A DNA stretch of 6,199 bases, taken from contig JAIOTG010000120.1 of NCBI GenBank assembly GCA_021106995.1, positions 1 to 6,199 on the forward strand, given 5' to 3'. This document shows, one piece after another, positions 1 through 5,357 of the stretch. Below the pieces are notes generated by a model that made no database searches, was not told where the DNA came from, and was given only the letters and a program-made list of their open reading frames with translations. This DNA comes from a bacterium. Its GTDB lineage: Bacteria > Patescibacteriota > Patescibacteriia > Patescibacteriales > JAGXOH01. Position 1 is the first letter of the stretch. Every line of letters begins with the position of its first letter. The position numbers were made by a program, and so were the translations under genes.

Positions 1-137
1 ATAGTGAAGACATATAAGAATGTATTAAAACCGATTGATGTATGTATGTTAAATAGATTAGAGTAAATTTTGATGGGGGAAGAATAAAATTTGATAAAAA
101 CGTACTTTTTGAAGATATAATAGAAAGCATTCACAAC
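1..137 (+). pseudogene. Upstream part of a nucleotidyltransferase gene, apparently frameshifted
   Basis: The window opens inside a reading frame (codons from base 1) that runs for 21 codons and ends in TAA at 64-66, with the tail VCMLNRLE. From 57 a second frame is open without any ATG, GTG or TTG before 138. It reads VNFDGGRIKFDKNVLFEDII and continues directly into the recognisable nucleotidyltransferase C-terminus. Adding one base around 60-63 would join the two frames into one protein. I therefore infer a one-base loss, either a real mutation or a sequencing or assembly error. The alternative is that the first frame is simply the end of a different gene. I did not find a slippery heptamer that would suggest programmed frameshifting. 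Confidence 0.4.
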
Positions 138-356
138 ATGGATTCTAGTTTTGTTAATACGGGTCTTTGTGTAATAAATGAAAATTACTTTAATTATGAT
201 TTAGTCCCTATAAATAAAGGAAAAGAATATGGACTTCCTCAAACTTTAGTAAAAATGGCGAAGGATTATCCAATAGAAATTAAAAAAGCAAATTTTTGGC
301 ATCAGATCAATGATATAAAAGGGTTAGAAAGTTTTAAGAAAATTTTAAATAAATAA
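138..356 (+). CDS. C-terminal fragment of a sugar-phosphate nucleotidyltransferase
   Basis: This is the C-terminal end of what looks like an NDP-sugar pyrophosphorylase-type nucleotidyltransferase, an enzyme that couples a sugar phosphate to a nucleoside triphosphate to give an activated sugar for surface polysaccharide. The visible signs are the VNTGLCVINENYF stretch near residues 6-18 (family pattern 'N-x-G-x-y-v-f/i', which closes the sugar-binding site) and the EYGLPQTLVKM and ANFWHQINDI segments that follow. The N-terminal GTP/dTTP-binding signature (GxGTR) is not in this window, so the intact gene would begin well upstream. The first ATG is at 138, but homologous-looking sequence continues in frame back to 57, so 138 is a convenience start and probably not the real one. 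The stop lies 3 nt before the EndoQ-like gene, which suggests co-transcription. The family call is moderate; the substrate is unknown. Confidence 0.5.
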   Translation: MDSSFVNTGLCVINENYFNYDLVPINKGKEYGLPQTLVKMAKDYPIEIKKANFWHQINDIKGLESFKKILNK

Positions 357-359
357 TCT

Positions 360-1613
360 ATGGAAAAAGTTTTAGATTTACATATACACTCTAAATATTC
401 CAGGGCTTGTTCTCATAAGATAAATCTTTTTAATATAGATGAAACTTGCAGGATGAAAGGGGTGGATATAGTGGCTTCAGGAGATTTTACTTATCCCGAA
501 TGGTTTAAGCATATAAAAGAAAATTTAGAAGAAGTTAATAATTTTGGACTCTACAAGCTTAAAAAAAGTGAAGATGAGTCAATAAAATTTATTTTATCAA
601 CTGAGCTTGCTTTGATTTATAAAGACGGGGGTAAAGCTAGGCGAATTCACATAATGGTTAATGCCCCTAATTTAGAAGCAGCAGAAGAGTTGAATAAGCA
701 TTTAGATAAGCATTATAATATAAGATCCGATGGACGGCCTATTCTAGGAATGAGCGCGCCTAATTTAGTTAAGCTTTGTTTAAAAATACATCCGAAGTTT
801 TTAATCTATCCGGCTCACATCTGGACTCCTTGGTTTGCTGTTTTTGGTTCCAAATCCGGTTTTGATTCTATGGAGGAGTGTTTTCATGACCAAGTAGAAT
901 ATATTTATGCTTATGAGACTGGCCTTTCAAGCGATCCAGAAATGAATTGGAGAGTTTCAGAATTAGACAAGCTGACCACTCTTTCTAATTCTGATGCTCA
1001 TAGTCTACCTAATATAGGCAGAGAGGCCAATATTATGAATTTGGAAGTTGAGACTTATGAGGAGATATATGAAACTATAAAAAACAAGGATTTAAATAAA
1101 CTTAAGAGAACAATTGAATTTTATCCCGAAGAGGGGATGTACCATTATGACGGTCATCGGACTTGTAATATTAGTCTTAAACCGAGTGAGGCTAAAAAAA
1201 ATAAAGGCATATGCCCAGTTTCCAAAAAGCCTTTAACAATAGGAGTCTTAAACCGTGTAGAAGAGCTCGCGGATAGACCAGAGGGATTTATTCCTAAAAA
1301 ATACACTCCTTTTATTAAATTGGTTGGGCTTGATAAGATTATAGCTGAGAGTTTAAATATTAAATCGAGAAGCTCTAAAAAGGTATTGAGTCAATATAAT
1401 TTTTTAGTAGAAAATGTTGGTAATGAGTTGTTTATTTTAACAAAAGCTGATAAGAGTTTAATTGAAAAATATTCAAGTAAAATAATAGCGGATGGTGTAG
1501 AGAGGGTAAGAAAGGGAGAAGTAATTATAAAACCCGGTTTTGATGGAGAGTACGGTCAGATTAAGATTTTTAATGATGATGAGAAAGGTCCTTTCCAAAA
1601 GAATCTTTTTTAA
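360..1613 (+). CDS. Endonuclease Q-like PHP-domain DNA repair nuclease
   Basis: The protein has 417 residues, the usual length for endonuclease Q (TIGR00375-type proteins, often misnamed UvrD-related). Known members nick DNA 5' of deaminated bases (uracil, hypoxanthine, xanthine) and abasic sites. The PHP metal-site residues are all visible: H8 and H10 in DLHIHS, D42 in SGDFT, E82 in STEL, H97, H153 in YPAHIWTPWF, E186, and D212/H214 in SNSDAHS. A zinc-binding segment follows at 266-290 (HRTC...ICPVS), then the family block GVLNRVEELADRPEGF (295-310) and the C-terminal PGFDGEYGQI (392-401). Most relatives as I recall them have CPxC; here the last Cys is Ser288. The start ATG lies 3 nt after the upstream stop, with no Shine-Dalgarno site. 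The last 44 bp overlap the convergent CAP gene. The family call is firm; activity with an altered zinc site is untested. Confidence 0.9.
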   Translation: MEKVLDLHIHSKYSRACSHKINLFNIDETCRMKGVDIVASGDFTYPEWFKHIKENLEEVNNFGLYKLKKSEDESIKFILSTELALIYKDGGKARRIHIMVNAPNLEAAEELNKHLDKHYNIRSDGRPILGMSAPNLVKLCLKIHPKFLIYPAHIWTPWFAVFGSKSGFDSMEECFHDQVEYIYAYETGLSSDPEMNWRVSELDKLTTLSNSDAHSLPNIGREANIMNLEVETYEEIYETIKNKDLNKLKRTIEFYPEEGMYHYDGHRTCNISLKPSEAKKNKGICPVSKKPLTIGVLNRVEELADRPEGFIPKKYTPFIKLVGLDKIIAESLNIKSRSSKKVLSQYNFLVENVGNELFILTKADKSLIEKYSSKIIADGVERVRKGEVIIKPGFDGEYGQIKIFNDDEKGPFQKNLF

Positions 1614-2349
1614 ATTTCTTTATTATATAAGACAAAATTAGGGTATATAGATAACTGAGTAGAGAAGCAATAATTATACTCATTAATATGGTTAATAAAT
1701 CTTGAGTAGTTGCTTTATTGTCTTGAGTAAAAGTTATGGTGGTAGGATTAAAATTATCGATATTTATATTGTTATCAACGTTTGTTATTGTAGTACTACT
1801 TGCTAAAAATGGAGATGAATTAGCTTGTAGTACTTTTTTTTCGTTTCGAGGAGTTCCAAATATTTGAACTATCAAGTAGGTGGAGTGGCCATCATACTCT
1901 CCTTCCAAGACTGACACCCCTATTTCTGTATAATCTTCACTTAAGATATTTTCTCTATGTCCCTTTGATTCCATCCAAGCCCTTACCACTTCTTCGTTCT
2001 CGGTAAAGTTTATTGCCAGATTTTCTCCTACAAAGGAATATTCGTAATCAACATTTTTAATCCAGTCTGAGAATTTTTTCTCAGAAGTATTATGAGTAAA
2101 TATTTGATTATTTAGTAAAAATTTAGCTTTAGCATAAGCTGCTTTCTTTAATTTAGGGTTAAAATCCAGTTTTTCTAGGTTATTATTTAGTCTTTCTTGA
2201 TTGGTTAGATTTATTATATCTATAGAGTCTATTCCAGCTAAATAAGCTGTTTCAGGCAATAAAAAAAGCCCTGCAAAAAAAATAGAGCTAATTATAAAAA
2301 CATTACAAAAGTAACTAAATTTTAGTTTCTGATTAATTTTAAAAGACAT
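1570..2349 (-). CDS. CAP-domain (SCP/PR1, YkwD-like) protein with two membrane anchors
   Basis: The 259-residue protein begins with a hydrophobic signal/anchor (about residues 9-32). A CAP domain follows at about 43-168: N-x-x-R near 50-53, H86 in FTHNT, E109 in GENLA, and the AWMESKGHRENIL block with H131 at 125-135. H86, E109 and H131 match the conserved His/Glu positions of the CAP cavity. After an Asn/Thr-rich linker (about 175-216) comes a second hydrophobic helix (217-243) and a basic tail (KKFKKD). The likely topology is an extracellular CAP domain tethered at both ends. No lipobox is seen. Bacterial CAP proteins are secreted or surface proteins of mostly unknown activity. A promoter is visible upstream (2400-2428) and the leader is A-rich with only a distant GAGG. 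The 3' end overlaps the EndoQ-like gene by 44 bp, with no intervening terminator. Confidence 0.85.
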   Translation of the reverse strand: MSFKINQKLKFSYFCNVFIISSIFFAGLFLLPETAYLAGIDSIDIINLTNQERLNNNLEKLDFNPKLKKAAYAKAKFLLNNQIFTHNTSEKKFSDWIKNVDYEYSFVGENLAINFTENEEVVRAWMESKGHRENILSEDYTEIGVSVLEGEYDGHSTYLIVQIFGTPRNEKKVLQANSSPFLASSTTITNVDNNINIDNFNPTTITFTQDNKATTQDLLTILMSIIIASLLSYLYTLILSYIIKKFKKDSFGKDLSHHH

Positions 2350-2399
2350 TTTTTATTTTTATTTTTGTTTTTGGAGAAATTTTTTATTCCTCTAAAGTA

Positions 2400-2428
2400 A
2401 TTGTAACATATATTTAGAAAAAAATCAA
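2400..2428 (-). promoter_or_regulatory. Sigma-70-type promoter for the CAP gene
   Basis: On the minus strand TTGATT (2423-2428) is followed by a 17-base spacer and TACAAT (2400-2405), preceded by TGT, which fits an extended -10. The distance to the CAP start codon is about 50 bases, giving a short A-rich leader. Confidence 0.6.
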
Positions 2429-2556
2429 GGTGCGAGGTTGTGGATATTTAATTTATTTTAATCAATATTTTGTCTAACATTTGTTTGCGTCTGAAGTTTT
2501 TTAAATTCTTTATAATAATTATAATGATTTTAAAAATTTGAGTGGAGTGAAAAAAA

Positions 2557-2571
2557 TATAATATAATATAA
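2557..2571. repeat. Three tandem TATAA units
   Basis: TATAA occurs three times in succession with no interruption and runs on into TAAAT. Each junction reads TATAAT. With TTGAGT at 2538-2543 (18 bases before the copy at 2562-2567) it could act as a secondary plus-strand promoter, or as an AT-rich UP-like element about 40 bases upstream of the main promoter. It may also be simple low-complexity sequence. Confidence 0.5.
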
Positions 2572-2610
2572 TAAATTCAATTCTTTGTTTTTAAGCTCTT
2601 TTAAAAAAAA

Positions 2611-2639
2611 TTGACATTTCACTTACAAAGTGATAATTT
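2611..2639 (+). promoter_or_regulatory. Strong promoter of the 80-codon gene
   Basis: A perfect consensus -35 (TTGACA, 2611-2616) is followed by GATAAT at 2632-2637 (15-base spacer) or TAATTT at 2634-2639 (17-base spacer). An A-run lies just upstream of the -35. The predicted transcript would start near 2645 and carry a leader of about 35-40 bases. Confidence 0.65.
2619..2633. promoter_or_regulatory. Palindrome in the promoter spacer, possible operator
   Basis: TCACTT-ACA-AAGTGA is a perfect 6-base inverted repeat around a 3-base centre. It lies exactly between the -35 and the -10, where a bound dimeric repressor would block RNA polymerase. No regulator is encoded in the window, so the operator role is inference from position and symmetry only. 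Confidence 0.4.
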
Positions 2640-2640
2640 A

Positions 2641-2651
2641 ATAAGTCTTAT
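2641..2651. repeat. 11-base palindrome at the predicted transcription start
   Basis: ATAAG-T-CTTAT is perfectly symmetric and lies at the expected start of the transcript of the 80-codon gene. It could be a second protein-binding site, or a small 5' RNA hairpin too weak to matter. Confidence 0.3.
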
Positions 2652-2667
2652 AACCATAAAATGCAAT

Positions 2668-2674
2668 AGGAGGT
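2668..2674 (+). promoter_or_regulatory. Near-perfect Shine-Dalgarno site of the 80-codon gene
   Basis: AGGAGGT lies 7 bases before the ATG at 2682. It fixes the start codon and is exceptional here: none of the other genes in the window has a comparable site. Confidence 0.85.
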
Positions 2675-2681
2675 AGAAAAA

Positions 2682-2924
2682 ATGTCAGAACAATCATCAT
2701 TAGATCGTTTGCTCGCTGCTCAAGGTTGTCCTGGTTTAGACGAATTAATACTCAAGATTTGCGAAGGATGCTTTTCTGAAAAAGCCTGTAAACAGGGCAA
2801 AATGAGCTGTAAAGCGATGGAGGCTATTCTAGGAATGGCTTCGAAATTTTCAGCGCAAAATGAAATTGGCAAAGCGAGTATCAGGTCGTACTTTAAAAAT
2901 CTTAAAGCCGTAGTTAATCAGTAG
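2682..2924 (+). CDS. Orphan 80-residue five-cysteine protein, probably highly expressed
   Basis: I do not recognise this family. The protein is small, soluble and probably mostly helical, with no signal peptide or membrane segment. Five cysteines cluster in the first half: C16, C27, C30, C36 and C43 (spacing x10, x2, x5, x6). That arrangement could hold a metal ion or form disulfides, but it matches no zinc ribbon or ferredoxin motif that I know. The C-terminal half (46-80) is amphipathic, with basic residues near the end (IRSYFKNLKAV). It is a real gene by its signals: consensus -35, palindrome in the promoter, AGGAGGT with ideal spacing, and an intrinsic terminator about 27 bases past the stop. 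Its base composition is clearly less AT-rich than its neighbours. It forms a monocistronic unit. No function can be assigned. Confidence 0.8.
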   Translation: MSEQSSLDRLLAAQGCPGLDELILKICEGCFSEKACKQGKMSCKAMEAILGMASKFSAQNEIGKASIRSYFKNLKAVVNQ

Positions 2925-2950
2925 TTCGATGAGAACTGCCAATCTAAAGA

Positions 2951-2981
2951 GCCCATACTTAGTTGTTATGGGCCTTTTTTT
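2951..2981 (+). terminator. Intrinsic terminator of the 80-codon gene
   Basis: GCCCATA (2951-2957) pairs with TATGGGC (2967-2973) around a 9-base loop and is followed by C and seven T (2975-2981). It acts in the plus direction only; the minus-strand side lacks a T-run. A smaller hairpin AGTTC-GATGA-GAACT at 2923-2937 overlaps the stop codon just upstream. Confidence 0.85.
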
Positions 2982-2992
2982 AGGGCCATTTT

Positions 2993-3054
2993 ACATAACG
3001 TGCGCGCGCATTTAGTGTTTTGAAGTTTATTACTGGCTTATCCAGAGTTGATGT
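2993..3054 (-). repeat. Imperfect inverted repeat at the distal end of the minus-strand gene array
   Basis: ACATAAC (2993-2999) pairs with GTTGATGT (3047-3054) through 7 base pairs with one unpaired G (3050). Between them lie a perfect 10-base alternating palindrome TGCGCGCGCA (3001-3010) and a hairpin CTGG-CTTAT-CCAG (3033-3045) that spans the phosphoribosyltransferase stop codon. The outer arms resemble attC R boxes (AAC/GTT cores) at the place where the last cassette should end, but I see no paired L arms. It could be a degenerate terminal attC or an unrelated structure. Confidence 0.3.
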
Positions 3055-3637
3055 CGGATAATTCAAATTCCGCTGTTTCCCACGGAAAAATTGTAATCTT
3101 GGGACGTAAACTAAGACGTTTTTCTTCTTCTTTATTTGCTTTAAATGATTCATTTATTTGAACACCCCAGAAATAATCTTTAACATGTTCGAGAGTATCA
3201 GGGTCTCCGTAAACTTTCGCAATGGTAGCATAATATATCGTCGAGGTGGGATATTTTTCTTTGATTAATGCGATAGATTTATTTGCCGATTCACCACTGC
3301 CAGTATTAGTTTCGCAGACGAGAATATTTGGATTATTAGGAGTTTTTTGTAATAGTTCAGGAAGTGATATCATTTGCTTATGTTCAACCTTAGTCGGATC
3401 ATTCTCGTCGTAAATGTATTTCATTTGAATGGGTAAAAATAGCATTATTTTAAATCTATTTGCAATGGCAGTTGCTGGTATTCCGCCACTCCTCAGTATA
3501 GGAGCTACAATATCGAACTTCATGTTATTTTTTTTCTGATAATCATCAAGTTTTTGAATAAGGGTGTTTAAGATTTTTCCGAATTCTGCCCAATCCATGT
3601 GATTCGTGTCGCTAATTGTGTAGATTTTTTTTGTCAT
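3038..3637 (-). CDS. Phosphoribosyltransferase-fold protein
   Basis: The 199-residue protein has the layout of a purine-type (Gpt-like) type I phosphoribosyltransferase, which transfers phosphoribose from PRPP to a base. DIVAPILRSGGIPATAIANRF (42-62) corresponds to the 'RGG-x-PA' loop. ILVCETNTGSGES (105-117) sits where the PRPP-binding loop 'hhhhDDhxxTGxT' belongs. FPWE (184-187) matches the C-terminal 'PWE' seen in xanthine/hypoxanthine-type members. The PRPP loop is unusual: E109-T110 replaces the acidic pair, so activity is uncertain and a regulatory or altered-substrate role is possible. The start ATG at 3637 lies 25 bases after the GNAT stop with no Shine-Dalgarno site; ATG at 3598 (M14) is an alternative. 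It is the last gene of the minus-strand array and no clear minus-strand terminator follows it. Confidence 0.7.
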   Translation of the reverse strand: MTKKIYTISDTNHMDWAEFGKILNTLIQKLDDYQKKNNMKFDIVAPILRSGGIPATAIANRFKIMLFLPIQMKYIYDENDPTKVEHKQMISLPELLQKTPNNPNILVCETNTGSGESANKSIALIKEKYPTSTIYYATIAKVYGDPDTLEHVKDYFWGVQINESFKANKEEEKRLSLRPKITIFPWETAEFELSDINSG

Positions 3638-3658
3638 ATTTTTTGAATCAGATATTCT

Positions 3659-3668
3659 TTGTTAGGCG
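3659..3668 (-). other. attC left-end (R'') box at the end of the GNAT gene
   Basis: On the minus strand CGCCTAACAA contains the RYYYAAC consensus (GCCTAAC) of an integron attC left end, and its TAA is the GNAT stop codon. The same ten bases end the reductase gene at 4775-4784. A full attC partner is not clear. The best candidate is GCCCAAT (plus strand, 3588-3594) with a 6-bp inner stem TGATTC/GAATCA (3600-3605, 3644-3649). That would lie inside the phosphoribosyltransferase coding region, so the site looks truncated or degenerate. Confidence 0.45.
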
Positions 3669-4099
3669 ATGTATTTTATCATTTCAAAATGTGGAACCTT
3701 AATAGTTTTACCAACATATTCTTCGCCCAAAGTTTGATATCCATTTTTTTTGTAAAAATTTAAAGCAGTATTTCTGGAACTTAAGATAATTTTTGAAAAT
3801 TTATGGTCTATGGCAAATTTTTCGGCAAATTTAACCAATTTTGAACCAATACCCTTGCCCTGATAATCATTTGCAACTGCGACTTGCCTTATGCGTACAA
3901 TATTCTTATCTTTGGGAGTAAGTATAAGTGTACCAATTATTATGTTATTTTCAAAAAAAGCGATATGAATATCAGATTTTTCTTCCTGTAAGTCTTTTTC
4001 ATCGAGTATTAATCCTAGGAGTTGTCGAAGTATTGTATTTCTTAAATCGACAGCTTCTTGATATTCCTTAGAGTTGTGTTTAATTTGTTTGATTAGCAT
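3662..4099 (-). CDS. GNAT-family N-acetyltransferase
   Basis: The 145-residue protein has the length and layout of a single-domain GNAT, which moves an acetyl group from acetyl-CoA to an amine. Acetyl-CoA-binding motif A is at about 69-86: VRIRQVAVANDYQGKGIGSK, with the pyrophosphate loop Q80-G81-K82-G83-I84-G85. Motif B follows: the strand KIILSSRN (103-110) and the helix ALNFYKKNGYQ (112-122). The C-terminal VPHFEMIK resembles ElaA/YitI-type acetyltransferases, whose substrates are mostly unknown. The start ATG is 2 bases after the YgjV-family stop, so the two genes are probably translated from one transcript; no Shine-Dalgarno site is visible. The stop codon is embedded in the attC-type box at 3659-3668, as expected for the last gene of a cassette. 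The substrate cannot be inferred. Confidence 0.88.
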   Translation of the reverse strand: MLIKQIKHNSKEYQEAVDLRNTILRQLLGLILDEKDLQEEKSDIHIAFFENNIIIGTLILTPKDKNIVRIRQVAVANDYQGKGIGSKLVKFAEKFAIDHKFSKIILSSRNTALNFYKKNGYQTLGEEYVGKTIKVPHFEMIKYIA

Positions 4100-4101
4100 T
4101 T

Positions 4102-4611
4102 TTAAATATTTTTTCTAATATAATGTCGATAATAACCGATAAAGTTACTTACTAAAAATATACCTTCTCCAATAAATCCCATTGGTGAAAATATAATAGC
4201 ATTATATAAAACAATAATAGATGTGCCAATCATCATTAATTTTCTCATTAATTTATTATTTGCTTGAAAATTTCCAATAATAAATATAAATAAACCAACA
4301 TATATGATTAGATCGGATAATTCTTTGTATGTAAAAAATAATGATATCGTATTTAATAAAATAAAGAGAATTAAGTATTTTTTATTTGTTGTAAAATAAC
4401 AGGTTATAAATCTCAAAACTGATATAAAAACAATAATACCAGCTGCGGTTTTATTTAATAAAAAATAATGGGTACTTATTAAACTAGCTGATACTATTAG
4501 ACATAAAAAGGTGTACTCTCGTTTTTTAAATTGCAGACTTAGAAAATCAAAGCCCATTGCAATAAACATTACTACTTGAGAGATTATAAATGGTGTTGTT
4601 AATTCAGGCAT
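4102..4611 (-). CDS. YgjV-family integral membrane protein
   Basis: The 169-residue protein is almost entirely hydrophobic, with about six membrane segments (roughly 7-24, 33-51, 55-73, 78-93, 98-114 and 123-160, the last possibly two). Short polar links such as LQFKKREY (26-33) and NFQANNKLMRK (114-124) separate them. Length, the Q-x-x-x-F start of the first helix, the short loop FKKR and the ISTHYFLLNKTAAG segment fit the Imp-YgjV family of inner-membrane proteins, whose function is unknown. The start is supported by AGGA 11 bases upstream, a rather wide spacing. The gene is the first of a two-gene unit with the GNAT (2-base gap). It is the most AT-rich gene of the array, which fits an independent origin. 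Confidence 0.75.
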   Translation of the reverse strand: MPELTTPFIISQVVMFIAMGFDFLSLQFKKREYTFLCLIVSASLISTHYFLLNKTAAGIIVFISVLRFITCYFTTNKKYLILFILLNTISLFFTYKELSDLIIYVGLFIFIIGNFQANNKLMRKLMMIGTSIIVLYNAIIFSPMGFIGEGIFLVSNFIGYYRHYIRKNI

Positions 4612-4640
4612 AGAAAAAAAATTCCTAAATGATTTATTTA

Positions 4641-4669
4641 AATAAAGATAAAAGTTTTAATTATTTCAA
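4641..4669 (-). promoter_or_regulatory. Possible cassette-borne promoter before the YgjV-family gene
   Basis: On the minus strand TTGAAA (4664-4669) is separated by 17 bases from TTTATT (4641-4646), giving five of six and four of six matches to consensus. It lies immediately inside the cassette boundary and about 30-50 bases before the start codon. In sequence this AT-rich such matches arise by chance, so support is weak. Confidence 0.3.
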
Positions 4670-4783
4670 TTAACATTCACTGATGAAGCGAAGTTTTACT
4701 TCAGTTTTTTATTGGATAATAAATTGGCATTGAAATTTGATTAAGAAATATTTCTGTAGTCGCTTATTGTGGTGTTGTTAGGC
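4668..4783 (-). other. attC-like recombination site between reductase and YgjV-family genes
   Basis: Read in gene direction the site begins with GCCTAAC (R'', plus-strand 4777-4783, consensus RYYYAAC) and ends with GTTAATT (R', 4668-4674, six of seven to GTTRRRY). Inside, AAGCG (plus 4686-4690) pairs with CGCTT (4761-4765), AT with AT, and CAC (4678-4680) with GTG (4769-4771). A single unpaired G4685 on the plus strand matches the extrahelical base typical of attC bottom strands. The roughly 70-base centre would be the variable terminal structure. The reductase stop codon is inside R''. The length of 116 bases is within the attC range. Confidence 0.55.
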
Positions 4784-5317
4784 GGATTTGTCAGGGATGA
4801 CGTTAATTACGGAATAACGTAATTGAACGATACCAGAAGACAACTCGTCTACTTTTTTCAATTCTAATTTTATTTCGAAATCGCTCTCGCTAAATAATTT
4901 TATACCATCTGCTAAAATCGTTGGATTAATACTGATAATAATTTCATCTACTAAATTGGCTTTAATAAAGGACGTATTCAATGAAGAGCCACCAGATAAT
5001 AACGCTTTTTTATAGTTTTTACTTTTAGCGATTTCAACAGCCTCTTCAGGTGACGAGCAAACCGTGATGTTGCTTTCAGAAAAGGCTTTTTTGCTTTTAG
5101 AAACTATTATAATTGGAAAATTTTTTAGACTTTCTACATACTTATCACCCCATGAAACGACTGCTTCATATGTTTTTCTTCCCCAAATAAGGTTTCCGTG
5201 CTCTTTGATATAGAAAATCATTTGTTTCCAGTTCTCACTTGGCAAAAAATCCTCGTCACCGTCACGACGAGCTATAAATCCATTTACTGATGTTGCCATT
5301 AGTAGAGTTGTTTTCAT
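4778..5317 (-). CDS. RibD C-terminal/dihydrofolate reductase-fold protein
   Basis: The 179-residue protein belongs to the NAD(P)H-dependent reductase superfamily that includes dihydrofolate reductase and the RibD C-terminal domain. Visible signs are the opening strand and loop MATSVNGFIARRDG (7-20, family 'S-x-D/N-G-x-I'), WGRKTYEAV (45-53), the strand IIIVSKS (69-75) and the cofactor-binding GG in LLSGGSSLNTSFIKANLVDEI (106-126). These small stand-alone members are typically annotated 'dihydrofolate reductase family protein'. The true substrate is unknown and trimethoprim resistance should not be assumed. The start ATG is 40 bases after the upstream phosphodiesterase stop, without a clear ribosome-binding site. 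The last codons, including the TAA, extend into the attC-like box at 4777-4783, so the tail after about residue 173 is probably supplied by the cassette boundary. Confidence 0.82.
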   Translation of the reverse strand: MKTTLLMATSVNGFIARRDGDEDFLPSENWKQMIFYIKEHGNLIWGRKTYEAVVSWGDKYVESLKNFPIIIVSKSKKAFSESNITVCSSPEEAVEIAKSKNYKKALLSGGSSLNTSFIKANLVDEIIISINPTILADGIKLFSESDFEIKLELKKVDELSSGIVQLRYSVINVIPDKSA

Positions 5318-5357
5318 TTTGTTTTAGTTAATACTAAGCCTAATAATTTTAAACTTT

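Larger units (their letters stand above)
2350..2681. other. 332-bp divergent intergenic regulatory region
   Basis: No gene is supported in this AT-rich gap between the CAP gene (minus) and the 80-codon gene (plus). It holds a minus-strand promoter near the left end, a TATAA tandem repeat in the middle, and a strong plus-strand promoter with two short palindromes and a Shine-Dalgarno site at the right. The stretch 2430-2550 shows no structure I can defend; it could contain further promoter or regulator sites. Confidence 0.75.

Noticed and set aside
75..83. Purine-rich GGGGGAAGA as a Shine-Dalgarno site
   Set aside because: The only start codon at a suitable distance (TTG at 91) opens a frame of a few codons; the recognisable protein frame has no start there.
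2962..2973. GTTGTTATGGGC in the terminator, similar to the attC box TTGTTAGGCG
   Set aside because: It is fully explained as the descending arm and loop of the intrinsic terminator of the 80-codon gene, and no paired L arms exist.
4679..4710. Hairpin with TTCAGT followed by six T on the plus strand, resembling an intrinsic terminator
   Set aside because: It points in the plus direction, where no gene precedes it, and its left arm is part of the better-supported attC L arm. The stem is short and interrupted.
4591..4780. Direct 11-base repeat TGGTGTTGTTA at 4591-4601 and 4770-4780
   Set aside because: The left copy codes for the start of the YgjV-family protein and lacks the GGC of the R box. 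I treat it as chance or possible short homology, not a second attC end.
5318..5357. Complete attC between phosphodiesterase and reductase
   Set aside because: Only a single near-match (ATTAGGC on the minus strand) is present; 40 bases without paired arms are too short for an attC.
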